NCBI GenBank assembly: GCA_937871295.1
Contig: CALMRE010000044.1
Coordinates: 1 to 49,903 of the forward strand
From: an uncultured bacterium
GTDB taxonomy: Bacteria; UBP6; UBA1177; JAKLFG01
Length of the DNA stretch: 49,903 nt
Reading direction: 5' to 3'
Shown here: positions 8,221 through 16,394 of the stretch, piece by piece
Numbering within the stretch: the stretch's first letter is position 1
Layout: each line of letters begins with the position of its first letter
Notes under the pieces: generated by a model
The model's input: only the letters and a program-made list of their open reading frames with translations
What the model was told of the DNA's origin: nothing
The model's database searches: none
Position numbers and translations under genes: made by a program

Positions 8221-11025
8221 ATGCAAAGATCTTTGGCGTGCGCCGTGCTGGCGCTTGGGCTCCTGTTCATCGCGGCCTGCGACGACGGCAAGAAGAACAA
8301 TACCGGCGACACCACCTGCGGCAACGGTACGCGGAACCTCGGCGAGATCTGCGACGGGTCCGACCTGAACAATGCCACCTGCGTGTCGCTCGGTTTCGGG
8401 GCGGGACCGCTTTTGTGCAACGACCAGTGTACCGCGTTCGATACCAGCCTGTGCGGTCCGTCGCTCACCTGCGGCGACAATCAGATAAACGGCGTCGATG
8501 TCTGCGACGGCACCGCGCTGGGCGGCAAGAGCTGTCAGACCGAGGGCTTCACGGCGGGCGAACTTACCTGCCTCGCCAACTGCGCCGGCTTCGACACCTC
8601 CGCCTGCACCGGTCAGATCGTCTGCGGCAACAATACCGTGGAGGGGACGGAGGCCTGCGACGGGATCCAGTTGAACAGCCAGACCTGCGAGACGCAGGGG
8701 TTCGGCCCCGGTACGCTTGCCTGCAAGGGCGACTGCTCCGGCTTCGATACCGGCGGGTGCGGCGAGGCGTGCCAGCCGCAGTGCGGCGCGCGGGTCTGCG
8801 GCCCCGATCCGGTCTGCCAGCAGTCGTGCGGGCAGTGCGGCGCCTTCGAAGAGTGCTCGGATGAAGGGCAATGCGTAAAGACGTGCGACCTCGACGAGGT
8901 GACCGCCGACACCGTACTCAACATCGACCTGACCACGGCGACCGTCGGCGGTCAGATAACGCTCAACGGCGGAGTGATGCCCGACAACACACTGAACGAA
9001 TACTACGAACGCGGCTATGTCCGCTTCGTCCACCAGCAGAGCGGCGACACCATCTCCTTCCCGGTCGGCATCACCGGCATCGCCCAGTTCAGCGGCACGG
9101 TGTTCGCGGGCACCTACGATATCTTCTACAGCCCCCAGAGCGCCGACTACCAGCAGGTGACCCCCGCGACGCTCTACGTGTTGGCCGAGGATGTCGTCGT
9201 GAGCGGCGCGTGGCAGCATAATTATGACCTGCCGACCGTCACGGTGAGCGGTACGCTGACCAAGAACGGAGCACCGATGCCCGCCAATACGCTCAATGAA
9301 TACTACGACCGGGGATATGTCCGCTTCACCGACAAAAAGAGCGGCGACTCTTTCTCGGTCCCCTTCGGCATCGCCGGTCCGGCCGCCTTCTCTACGACGA
9401 TCTTCGCCGGCGAGTACCGGGTGACGCTCGTACCCAACGGCGCCGACTACCAGAATGTCCTGCCCGATCAGGATCTCATTCTCGGAGAGAGCGAGTCGAT
9501 CACCGCGACCAAGGCGCTTTCCTACGATGTGGGCACCGTCGCGGTGTCGGGCGTGGTCACGCTGAACAGCTATCAGATGCCCGATAACACCCTCAGCGAG
9601 TACAACGACCGCGGACATGTCCGTTTTTCCGATACGGTGAGCGGTTCGACCCTCTCCTTTCCGTTGGGCATCACCGGGCCGGCGGCCTACAGCGGCGAAC
9701 TGTTCGCGGGCACCTATCGCGTCCTGCTCTCGCCGCAGGGGAGCGATTATCAGAATGTCCTGCCGGCGATACTGCATGAACTCGAAGCGGGGGTGACCCT
9801 CGCCAGTGCCGTCACGCGCAACTTCAATGTCAATACCGCCGAGGTGAAGGGGGTCATCACGCTCGACGGCGCCCAGATGCCGGCCAATACGCTGAGCGAG
9901 TACAACGACCGCGGCTTTGTCCGTTTCACCGACACCGTGAGCGGGGACCGCCTTTCGTTCCCGATCGGCATCACCGGACTTGCCGAATACACCGCGAAGC
10001 TATTCACCGGTACCTACAAGACCGATCTGATCCCCAACGGCGCCGACTACCAGAATGTCATGCCCGATCTGGACAAAAAACTCGACGATGCGCTGGTCGT
10101 GGCAGGCGATGCGACCAAACACTATCCGGTCGATACGGTGTCGCTTACGGCCACCGTGACGCTGAACGGCGGCCAGATGCCGGCCAACACCATCAGCGAG
10201 TACAATGAACGCGGCTATCTGCGCTTCGCAAACACCGCCAGCGGCGATTCGCTCTCCTTCCCGCTGGGTATCACCGGCCCGGCGACCGCCACGGTGAAGG
10301 TCTGGAAGGACGACTATCAGGTGACGCTGGTGCCGCAGGGGATCGACTACCAGAATGTCCTGCCCGACCTCAAACTGGTGGTGGAGAAACGGCTCTCGAT
10401 AACTACCGGGACGCCTCTTTCGTGGAATGTCGAGACCGCCACGGTCAGCGGCAAGGTGACGCTCAACAGTTATCAGATGCCCGACAATACGCTGAATGAA
10501 TACTACGAGCGCGGCTATCTTCGCTTCACCAGCAAGCGCTCCTACGACTATCTTTCGGCCTCCTTCGGCATCGCCGGGGAGGGGACCTACTCGATAAAGC
10601 TCTGGAAAGGTCCCTACGATGTGTCGCTTTCGCCCAACACCGCCGACTACCAGAATGTCCTGCCCGATCTTCGGATACCGCTTCGCACCGGCTGTTACGA
10701 ACTGGGGGCCAACTGCACCGCCGACAAAGCCGACATCACCGGTATATGGGAACTGACCGCCGAGGACCCGAACTGGGGCGTCTGGATATTCACCTTTACC
10801 CAGACCGGCTCGACGGTGACCGGCAGCGGTTCGAACAACTTCGGGCAGACCGCCGCCGTCCAGAACGGCGCCCGGAGCGGCGATACGATATCGTTCAAGA
10901 TGCAGCCCTACGGCGAGGTCGCGGTCGAAGGGACGCTCCGGAACGGCTGCGCGATGACCGGCACCTTCGAAGATCTTTCCTACGGGCAGGGGATCATCAA
11001 GTGGACCGGCGAACGGATACAGTAG
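8221..11025 (+). CDS. large repeat lipoprotein with Cys-rich N-terminus and six 100-residue repeats
   Basis: 934 residues. A signal peptide ends in a lipobox (LFIAAC). Three ~50-residue Cys-rich units follow, of the type CGN(G/N)T...GE.CDG, as found in myxobacterial Cys-rich repeat proteins, then a further Cys-dense segment. Residues ~240-825 are six tandem beta-rich repeats of exactly 100 residues, each with MP-D/A-NT-L/I-x-EY-x-x/N-RG and a SGDxxSFPxGI(T/A)G core, closing with DYQNVLPD. The C-terminal ~100 residues (ITGIWELTAEDPNWGVW) look like a lipocalin-like barrel. Probably displayed at the outer surface; binding or adhesion is inference. Function not known. Confidence 0.85.
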   Translation: MQRSLACAVLALGLLFIAACDDGKKNNTGDTTCGNGTRNLGEICDGSDLNNATCVSLGFGAGPLLCNDQCTAFDTSLCGPSLTCGDNQINGVDVCDGTALGGKSCQTEGFTAGELTCLANCAGFDTSACTGQIVCGNNTVEGTEACDGIQLNSQTCETQGFGPGTLACKGDCSGFDTGGCGEACQPQCGARVCGPDPVCQQSCGQCGAFEECSDEGQCVKTCDLDEVTADTVLNIDLTTATVGGQITLNGGVMPDNTLNEYYERGYVRFVHQQSGDTISFPVGITGIAQFSGTVFAGTYDIFYSPQSADYQQVTPATLYVLAEDVVVSGAWQHNYDLPTVTVSGTLTKNGAPMPANTLNEYYDRGYVRFTDKKSGDSFSVPFGIAGPAAFSTTIFAGEYRVTLVPNGADYQNVLPDQDLILGESESITATKALSYDVGTVAVSGVVTLNSYQMPDNTLSEYNDRGHVRFSDTVSGSTLSFPLGITGPAAYSGELFAGTYRVLLSPQGSDYQNVLPAILHELEAGVTLASAVTRNFNVNTAEVKGVITLDGAQMPANTLSEYNDRGFVRFTDTVSGDRLSFPIGITGLAEYTAKLFTGTYKTDLIPNGADYQNVMPDLDKKLDDALVVAGDATKHYPVDTVSLTATVTLNGGQMPANTISEYNERGYLRFANTASGDSLSFPLGITGPATATVKVWKDDYQVTLVPQGIDYQNVLPDLKLVVEKRLSITTGTPLSWNVETATVSGKVTLNSYQMPDNTLNEYYERGYLRFTSKRSYDYLSASFGIAGEGTYSIKLWKGPYDVSLSPNTADYQNVLPDLRIPLRTGCYELGANCTADKADITGIWELTAEDPNWGVWIFTFTQTGSTVTGSGSNNFGQTAAVQNGARSGDTISFKMQPYGEVAVEGTLRNGCAMTGTFEDLSYGQGIIKWTGERIQ
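8938..10737 (+). repeat. six in-frame tandem repeats of exactly 300 bp
   Basis: The marker codon run ATGCC(C/G)(G/A).. begins at 8977, 9277, 9577, 9877, 10177 and 10477, i.e. a 300-base period with no insertion or deletion over six copies, coding for 100-residue beta-rich modules. Boundaries are approximate. Confidence 0.9.
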
Positions 11026-11046
11026 CGGAGCGGGGAGGGGAAGAAG

Positions 11047-12228
11047 ATGCAGAAAGCTGTTCTCCGGTTCATGGTCGCGCTGCTTGGCTTCTTTCTCGCC
11101 TCGGGGTGCGCCGTCGAGGCGACCAAGTACGGCGTTATCTATGACGACTATGTCCCCGCCGATGAAGATGCGGCAACAGACGATCAGACCGATCAGTCGG
11201 ATCAGACCGACGAAGAAAAGGACGAAAAGGACATAAGCGACATAAAGGACGAAGAGTTCGATCAGGATGCCGCCGTGTCTGACGAGGACACCGTCGTCCC
11301 CGACGACGACGCAGCGGTCGATACCGGCTTTTTCCCCGCCGGGGCGGCATGGTATCAGGATATCTCGCAGGCGCCCAAGGATAGTGAATCCGACACCGTC
11401 ATTTCCAATCTTGAGTCCGACGGCGGCTGGGGTAACGGCGACACCTTCCAGATGGATTTCTCGATAGAGGTACTTTACGCCGACAGCGCCACGCCGCGCC
11501 GGACCTTCACGCCGACCGACGAATTCTACAGCCCCGACTGCGACGAGGCGCCGGTGCCGGTGCCCGACGGCGGCGTGCTGGAGGGTGAGGAGGGCTACCG
11601 CTGTCTTTCCGACGGCGACTGTCACCTCATCGTGGTGGAGCGCGACGAAAAAAAACTCTACGAGATGTGGCGCGCCGACATCGATGGCGTTACCTTCAAC
11701 GGCGGTTGTATGGCGGTGTGGGACCTGACGCGGCTCTATGGCCCCGACGGGCGCGGCGACCAGTGCACGAGCGCCGACGCGGCGGGCTATCCCATCGCGC
11801 CGCTCCTGTTCACCGCCGACGAGGTGGCGGCCGGTTCCATCGACCACGCGATCCGCTTCATCCTGCCGAACGCCCGCATTCGCAACGGCGTCTTCGTCCA
11901 TCCGGCGACCCATTCGACCAACGCGACCGAAGGCGGCGCGGGGACGATTCCCTACGGCGCGCGGCTGCGCCTCAAGAGTTCGTTCAATGTCGACGGCCTG
12001 CCGTCGGAAGGGGCGAAGGTGGTGGCGCGGGCGCTCCAGAAGTACGGCATGTTCCTTGCCGACGGTGGCCAGATAGCGCTCACCGGCCGTTCCGACCGCA
12101 CCACGACGGCGAAATGGGACGGCCTGCTTGACCCGCACGACCTTTCGTCGCTTGCGGTGACCGACTTCGAGATGATCGACGGCGGCGAGCGCATTCCCTA
12201 CACCGGCGACTGCGTCCGGATACCGTGA
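11047..12228 (+). CDS. lipoprotein with acidic linker and conserved unknown domain
   Basis: 393 residues with lipobox (FLASGC). An extremely acidic, Gln/Thr/Ser-containing linker (~residues 35-95, DDQTDQSDQTDEEKDEKD and more) probably spans from membrane to surface. The ~290-residue C-terminal domain contains NARIRNGVFVHPATHSTNA and RLRLKSSFNVDGL, then ALQKYGMFLADGGQIALTG. I know these as recurrent in uncharacterised secreted proteins of several phyla but cannot assign an activity. The GGGGAGGGG site lies seven bases before the ATG; the gene follows the repeat lipoprotein by 21 bases, so the two are probably cotranscribed. Confidence 0.8.
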   Translation: MQKAVLRFMVALLGFFLASGCAVEATKYGVIYDDYVPADEDAATDDQTDQSDQTDEEKDEKDISDIKDEEFDQDAAVSDEDTVVPDDDAAVDTGFFPAGAAWYQDISQAPKDSESDTVISNLESDGGWGNGDTFQMDFSIEVLYADSATPRRTFTPTDEFYSPDCDEAPVPVPDGGVLEGEEGYRCLSDGDCHLIVVERDEKKLYEMWRADIDGVTFNGGCMAVWDLTRLYGPDGRGDQCTSADAAGYPIAPLLFTADEVAAGSIDHAIRFILPNARIRNGVFVHPATHSTNATEGGAGTIPYGARLRLKSSFNVDGLPSEGAKVVARALQKYGMFLADGGQIALTGRSDRTTTAKWDGLLDPHDLSSLAVTDFEMIDGGERIPYTGDCVRIP

Positions 12229-12249
12229 GGTTCATCCCTCCGATTTTTT

Positions 12250-12278
12250 TTGTTCTTATCGCGCTTTTCTGCTAGGCT
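12250..12278 (+). promoter_or_regulatory. probable promoter of the POT transporter
   Basis: TTGTTC (12250-12255), 17-base spacer, TAGGCT (12273-12278). It lies in the 77-base gap before the transporter, just after a T-rich run that may also end upstream transcription. Confidence 0.4.
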
Positions 12279-12305
12279 GACCCGTCACCACTTAAGGGGG
12301 ATCCG

Positions 12306-13772
12306 ATGTTGGGACATCCGAAAGGCTTGTTCGTGCTGTTCATGACCGAGATGTGGGAACGGTTCTCGTTCTACACGATGCGGGCGATATTGGTGCTCTA
12401 CCTCACCGGCGTCATCTTCGTCGGCCTCTCGAACGACCCGCAGGTCATCCGCGACCGGGCGTTGGAGGTCTACGGCATGTACCTCCTGCTCGTCTATATC
12501 TCGGGCCTCGCCGGCGGCTTCTTCGCCGACAAGGTGCTGGGCTCGCGCAAGGCGATATTCGTCGGCGGCCTCGTTATGGGGACCGGCCTGTTCGTCATGG
12601 CCTCGCCCGATCTCATCTACTACGGACTCGGCCTCATCATCGTCGGTAACGGCTTTTTCAAGCCCAACATCTCGACGATCGTCAGCGGTCTCTACCCCGA
12701 GAACGATGCGCGGCGCGACGGCGCCTTCACCATTTTTTATATGGGGATCAACATCGGCGCGTTCGTCGCGATATTCAGCGCGGGTTACGCCGAAAGCATC
12801 CAGAACTGGAATATCGGTTTTGTCATCGCCGGTATCGGCATGATCATCAGTCTCATCATCTTCCATTTGGGACAGAAACACCTCGGGACCGCCGGTTTCC
12901 CGCCGGATCGCGTCGTGACGGCCGAGACACGCCTCGCCGTGGCCGATCTGCGCGATATCCTCGTCTGGGCCGTCGGCATGACGGCGGCGGTGCTCGGCGT
13001 GGTCTTTCTGTGGAACCACGGCCTTTCGCCGCTCTGGGATATGATACCGGGGATGGTGAAGCTCATCGGCGGCATCATACTCATCTTCGTTGCGTTCGGC
13101 GGCTTTGTCTCCACCAACCGCGACAATACCCGCGAGGAGTGGGAGCGGATCATCTCGATAATCATCCTTTCGGTCTTCGTGATATTCTTCTGGGCCGGTT
13201 TCGAGCAGGCGGGCGGTACGATGAACCTCTTCGCCTTTGAGCAGACCGACCGTCATATCTTCGGTTGGGAGATGCCGGCGACTTGGTTCCAGGGGATAAA
13301 CCCGCTCTTCATCGTCATCCTCGCGCCGCTTTTCTCGATGCTCTGGGGCCGCTTCGACCGCTCGAAATATCCGCTCTCGACCCCCGCCAAGATGGGGATC
13401 GGCATGATCATTCTCGGCCTCGGCTTCGTGGTGATGTATTTCGGCGAAGGGGTCGCCTCCGAGTACGGCAAGGCGGGAATGGGGTGGTTGGTCGCGGTCT
13501 ATTTCCTCCACACGATGGGAGAACTCTGCCTCTCGCCGATAGGGCTTTCGATGGTGACCAAACTCTCGCCGACGCGGCGCGTATCGCTCATGATGGGGGT
13601 CTGGTTCGCCTGCACCGCCATCGCCGACTACCTGTCGGGCCGCATGGAGGCGATCGTTCACGCCTTCGGTATCAACCTCTGGGCGACGCTCATCGCCACC
13701 TCCATCGGCGCGGGCGTACTGCTCCTCTTCCTTACCCCGATGCTCAAAAAATGGATGCACGGCAAGGCCTGA
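12306..13772 (+). CDS. POT/PTR2 proton-dependent oligopeptide transporter
   Basis: 488 residues, about 14 membrane segments, typical for bacterial POT proteins. The N-terminal ExxER proton-coupling motif is visible (EMWERFSFYTMRAILVLYL), as is the PTR2 signature FTIFYMGINIGAF in the fifth helix region. FKPNISTIVSGLY is also typical. It imports di- and tripeptides with protons across the inner membrane. Its stop overlaps the start of the HAD gene (TGATG), so the two are coupled. Confidence 0.95.
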   Translation: MLGHPKGLFVLFMTEMWERFSFYTMRAILVLYLTGVIFVGLSNDPQVIRDRALEVYGMYLLLVYISGLAGGFFADKVLGSRKAIFVGGLVMGTGLFVMASPDLIYYGLGLIIVGNGFFKPNISTIVSGLYPENDARRDGAFTIFYMGINIGAFVAIFSAGYAESIQNWNIGFVIAGIGMIISLIIFHLGQKHLGTAGFPPDRVVTAETRLAVADLRDILVWAVGMTAAVLGVVFLWNHGLSPLWDMIPGMVKLIGGIILIFVAFGGFVSTNRDNTREEWERIISIIILSVFVIFFWAGFEQAGGTMNLFAFEQTDRHIFGWEMPATWFQGINPLFIVILAPLFSMLWGRFDRSKYPLSTPAKMGIGMIILGLGFVVMYFGEGVASEYGKAGMGWLVAVYFLHTMGELCLSPIGLSMVTKLSPTRRVSLMMGVWFACTAIADYLSGRMEAIVHAFGINLWATLIATSIGAGVLLLFLTPMLKKWMHGKA

Positions 13773-14413
13773 TGTCACGTTATTCGCATATCCTCTGGGA
13801 TTGGAACGGGACGCTCATCGACGACGCGTGGCTCGGCGTCGCGGTGATGAATGAGATGCTCGAAAAGAAGAAACTCCCGACCATCACCGTCGACTATTAC
13901 CGCGCCGTCTTCGGTTTTCCGGTGCGCGACTACTACCGCCAGCTCGGTTTCTCCATCGACGAGGACCCGGTGTGGGAAGAGGTGGCCAACGATTTCATCG
14001 GCGGCTACCATCGCCGGATGCACGAGGTGCGGCTTTTCGCCGATGTCAAAGAGACACTCTCGGCCTTGAAGGAACGGGGTCTCACGCAGATCATCCTTTC
14101 GGCGATGGAACAGAAGACACTCACGCGCCATGTCGCGGCGCTCGGCATCGCCGATTATTTCAGCCATGTGCAGGGTATCGATAACCACTACGCCGACGGC
14201 AAGGGGCACCTGGCGCAGGCTATGGGGGAGCGGCTCGGCGTCGATCCGAAGAACATTCTGTTCGTCGGCGACACCCTGCACGATATCGAGGCGGCGCGCC
14301 GTATCGGGTGCGACTGCTGTCTGTGCGCGCGAGGCCACCAATCCAAAGAGCGGCTTCTTGCCGCCGGGGTGCCGGTGGTCGAAACGCTTAACGAATTGCG
14401 CGAAAAACTGTAG
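13772..14413 (+). CDS. HAD-superfamily phosphatase (phosphoglycolate phosphatase-like)
   Basis: 213 residues. Motif I is DWNGTLIDD (the usual DxDGT with the second Asp replaced by Asn). A helical cap follows (VDYYRAVFGFPVRDYYR), then motif II around IILSAMEQ, and motif IV FVGDTLHDIEAARRIGC. Mg-dependent hydrolysis of a small phosphoester is expected; the substrate is unknown, and the Asn in motif I may alter phosphatase efficiency. The start overlaps the transporter stop. Confidence 0.88.
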   Translation: MSRYSHILWDWNGTLIDDAWLGVAVMNEMLEKKKLPTITVDYYRAVFGFPVRDYYRQLGFSIDEDPVWEEVANDFIGGYHRRMHEVRLFADVKETLSALKERGLTQIILSAMEQKTLTRHVAALGIADYFSHVQGIDNHYADGKGHLAQAMGERLGVDPKNILFVGDTLHDIEAARRIGCDCCLCARGHQSKERLLAAGVPVVETLNELREKL

Positions 14414-14416
14414 TAC

Positions 14417-14812
14417 CTAGCGGGGGATCACCATACGGCCCTCGGCCTCCGCGAGCACTGTGTCGCCATCCCGCAGGAGCGCTTTGGTGGTGACGATACG
14501 GCCGCTTTTCGACACTACTTCGCCCTCGACGGTGAGCGGAACCTTCGGGAAAACCGGTTTTTTGAAGCGGACCTTGATCTCGGCGGTGACGCAGTATTCG
14601 CCCAGCGCGATGGCGGCATGGGCCATCATCTCGTCGAGGAGCATCGAGGTGATCCCGCCGTGGATGAAATCCTGCCAGCCGATATATTTCTCGGGTATCG
14701 TGACGGTGCACCACGCTCGGCCCTTTTCACGGTCGGTCGCGATCTTCAGCTGAAAACCGTGCGGATTATCCTTTCCGCAGACGATGCATTTCCCGGTGTC
14801 GATGAGTTCCAT
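14417..14812 (-). CDS. PaaI-type hotdog thioesterase
   Basis: 131 residues, single hotdog fold. The helix signature HGGITSMLLDEMMAHAA is that of the PaaI/4HBT family. The N-terminal CIVCGKDNPHG segment is common in a subgroup of these proteins. Probable role: hydrolysis of acyl-CoA thioesters in the cytoplasm. It is convergent with the HAD gene and lies just downstream of a lipoprotein gene on the same strand. Confidence 0.9.
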   Translation of the reverse strand: MELIDTGKCIVCGKDNPHGFQLKIATDREKGRAWCTVTIPEKYIGWQDFIHGGITSMLLDEMMAHAAIALGEYCVTAEIKVRFKKPVFPKVPLTVEGEVVSKSGRIVTTKALLRDGDTVLAEAEGRMVIPR

Positions 14813-14819
14813 GGGCGCC

Positions 14820-16055
14820 TTACTGCGCCTCTATTGAGATGTCGTCGAGATACCAGCCTTTGTGGCTATAATTGGTCGGGTCGGTCGAAGTGGTGGTCTC
14901 GCTCACACCGGTCGAATAGACGAAGCGCATCACGAAGTTCGCGGTAAGCACTTCCGCCGGTATCGTGAAGTAGGTGCTTACCCACCCGCTGGTGGTCTGA
15001 ACGAAGCCTTTCTCGTCGTCGACATAGAAACTGTCTTTGTTGTTGCAGGAGTAACTGAGTCCCGACGAGCCGCGGATGTTCACGGTCCCTGAACAGGTGG
15101 CGCAACCGTTTACCCATGTCGAGCCGCCGTTGCCCGAAAATTCGAGTATCCCGCCGTCGAAGTAGGTCCCGTTGTCCCAGAAATCGCGCGACTGCCAAGC
15201 CCAGAGGGTCACCGTCTGTGCGGCGTAGGCCGACAGGTCGATGACGGGCGAGCGCAGTTCGGCGCGCTGACAGTTGATGTAATTGCCGTCGAGATTGGTG
15301 CCCCAACAGCCTGCCCCTTCATGGCAGCTGGCGCCGTCGCTCCGCGTACCCTGCTCCCAGAAGTCGTAAGGCCAGTTTGTCTGACCCGCGAAACCGTCGA
15401 CGGCGGTGTGGGCCCAGCCTTGCGCGCCGCTGTTGAAGTCGTAGGCCACGATCGTCGCCGGGGCGCTGTCATCGTCGCTGACGGTCGCATCGTCCACGGT
15501 GTCGTCGGCCACGGTCGCGTCGTCCACCTCGGCCGCGTCGTCGGCCACGGTCGTGTCGTCCTCGACCTCGGCGGCGTCGTCGGCAACGGTATCTTCATCA
15601 GCCGTCGTGTCCACTAGGTCCGTATCGTCCATTTCGTCCACATCAGCCACGGCATCGTCGGCGACGATGTCTTCATCAACAACCGAAAGATCGGACTGAT
15701 CCGTCTGATCCGACTGCTCGATGTCGGCCTCATCTTCATCAGTCGCCGTATCCGCCGTGTCGGGCAGTTGGTTGTCGTTCGTGTCAGGTAACTGGTTGTC
15801 GTTGTCCGCGGCGTTATCGGGCGCACCGCCGATACATTCGGCGTACCCGCTATCCATCGAACAGCCGTTGGGGCAATCCTCCAGCGGTTCCCAGACGAGC
15901 TCGCCGTTGCAGACGAGGATCGTCAGCAGTTCGTCGTCGCAGACGGTGGCGCCTTCGTAGTCGCACCAGCCGCCGGCGATGAAGAGCGGTTCTTCCTCAA
16001 TGGCGCAGGCGGTCGCGATGAAGGCGGCGAGAAGCGCGAAAGACAGTATACGCAT
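14820..16055 (-). CDS. lipoprotein with long acidic linker and C-terminal jelly-roll-like domain
   Basis: 411 residues. The lipobox is FIATAC; a small Cys-containing domain follows (CDYEGATVCDDELLTILVC...CPNGC, a pattern common in myxobacterial secreted proteins). Next is an Asp/Thr/Val/Ala-rich linker of about 120 residues, including QLPDTNDNQLPDT and repeated TVADDAAEV units. The C-terminal ~200 residues (YDFNSGAQGWAHTAVDGFAG...WYLDDISIEAQ) resemble MAM/immune-inhibitor-type beta sandwiches that bind carbohydrate or mediate adhesion. The ATG at 16055 is chosen for its GGGAGGGAG site and signal peptide. Function unknown. Confidence 0.82.
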   Translation of the reverse strand: MRILSFALLAAFIATACAIEEEPLFIAGGWCDYEGATVCDDELLTILVCNGELVWEPLEDCPNGCSMDSGYAECIGGAPDNAADNDNQLPDTNDNQLPDTADTATDEDEADIEQSDQTDQSDLSVVDEDIVADDAVADVDEMDDTDLVDTTADEDTVADDAAEVEDDTTVADDAAEVDDATVADDTVDDATVSDDDSAPATIVAYDFNSGAQGWAHTAVDGFAGQTNWPYDFWEQGTRSDGASCHEGAGCWGTNLDGNYINCQRAELRSPVIDLSAYAAQTVTLWAWQSRDFWDNGTYFDGGILEFSGNGGSTWVNGCATCSGTVNIRGSSGLSYSCNNKDSFYVDDEKGFVQTTSGWVSTYFTIPAEVLTANFVMRFVYSTGVSETTTSTDPTNYSHKGWYLDDISIEAQ

Positions 16056-16098
16056 CGGTCTCCCTCCCTGAAGAAGATCATCATCCATAACCCACCGT

Positions 16099-16126
16099 CA
16101 TAATAGCATTAAATTTTGCTTTGGCA
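16099..16126 (-). promoter_or_regulatory. probable promoter of the acidic-linker lipoprotein
   Basis: On the minus strand: TTGCCA (16126-16121), 16-base spacer, TATTAT (16104-16099), about 44 bases before the ATG at 16055. Confidence 0.5.
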
Positions 16127-16149
16127 ACAGAAAAAACGGGGCATCGGCG

Positions 16150-16383
16150 TCAGAAGGATTCCCACGCTTCCCAGAGTTCGTCGCGGTGATTTTCTGCCCA
16201 TTCGGCGACCAGCGTCACGGTCGCTTCGGGCAGGTTGCCGTCGATCATCACCAGCGTCTCCATGTCGAACTGTCCCATCTTTTCGCGGTAGAACGCGAAG
16301 AAAGTGGACGCCGCGTCGCCGTCGTTGTAGACCTTGATCTTCACCTCGAAGATGGTCGCCACCAGTTTCATTTTGTTTTCCAC
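16150..16383 (-). CDS. small DUF4160-like protein
   Basis: 77 residues from a GTG at 16383 that sits five bases after a perfect GGAGG; an ATG at 16371 is a shorter alternative. The C-terminus (TVTLVAEWAENHRDELWEAW) resembles the end of DUF4160 proteins, often found in toxin-antitoxin-like pairs. The His-rich core of that family is missing, so the assignment is tentative. The start lies 11 bases beyond the stop of the acyl-CoA ligase, so it is probably cotranscribed with it. Confidence 0.55.
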   Translation of the reverse strand: MENKMKLVATIFEVKIKVYNDGDAASTFFAFYREKMGQFDMETLVMIDGNLPEATVTLVAEWAENHRDELWEAWESF

Positions 16384-16394
16384 AACCCCCTCCG

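Noticed and set aside
10000-12138. 712-codon minus-strand open frame across two lipoproteins
   Set aside because: Spans two real genes and their gap; composition is that of an antisense shadow.
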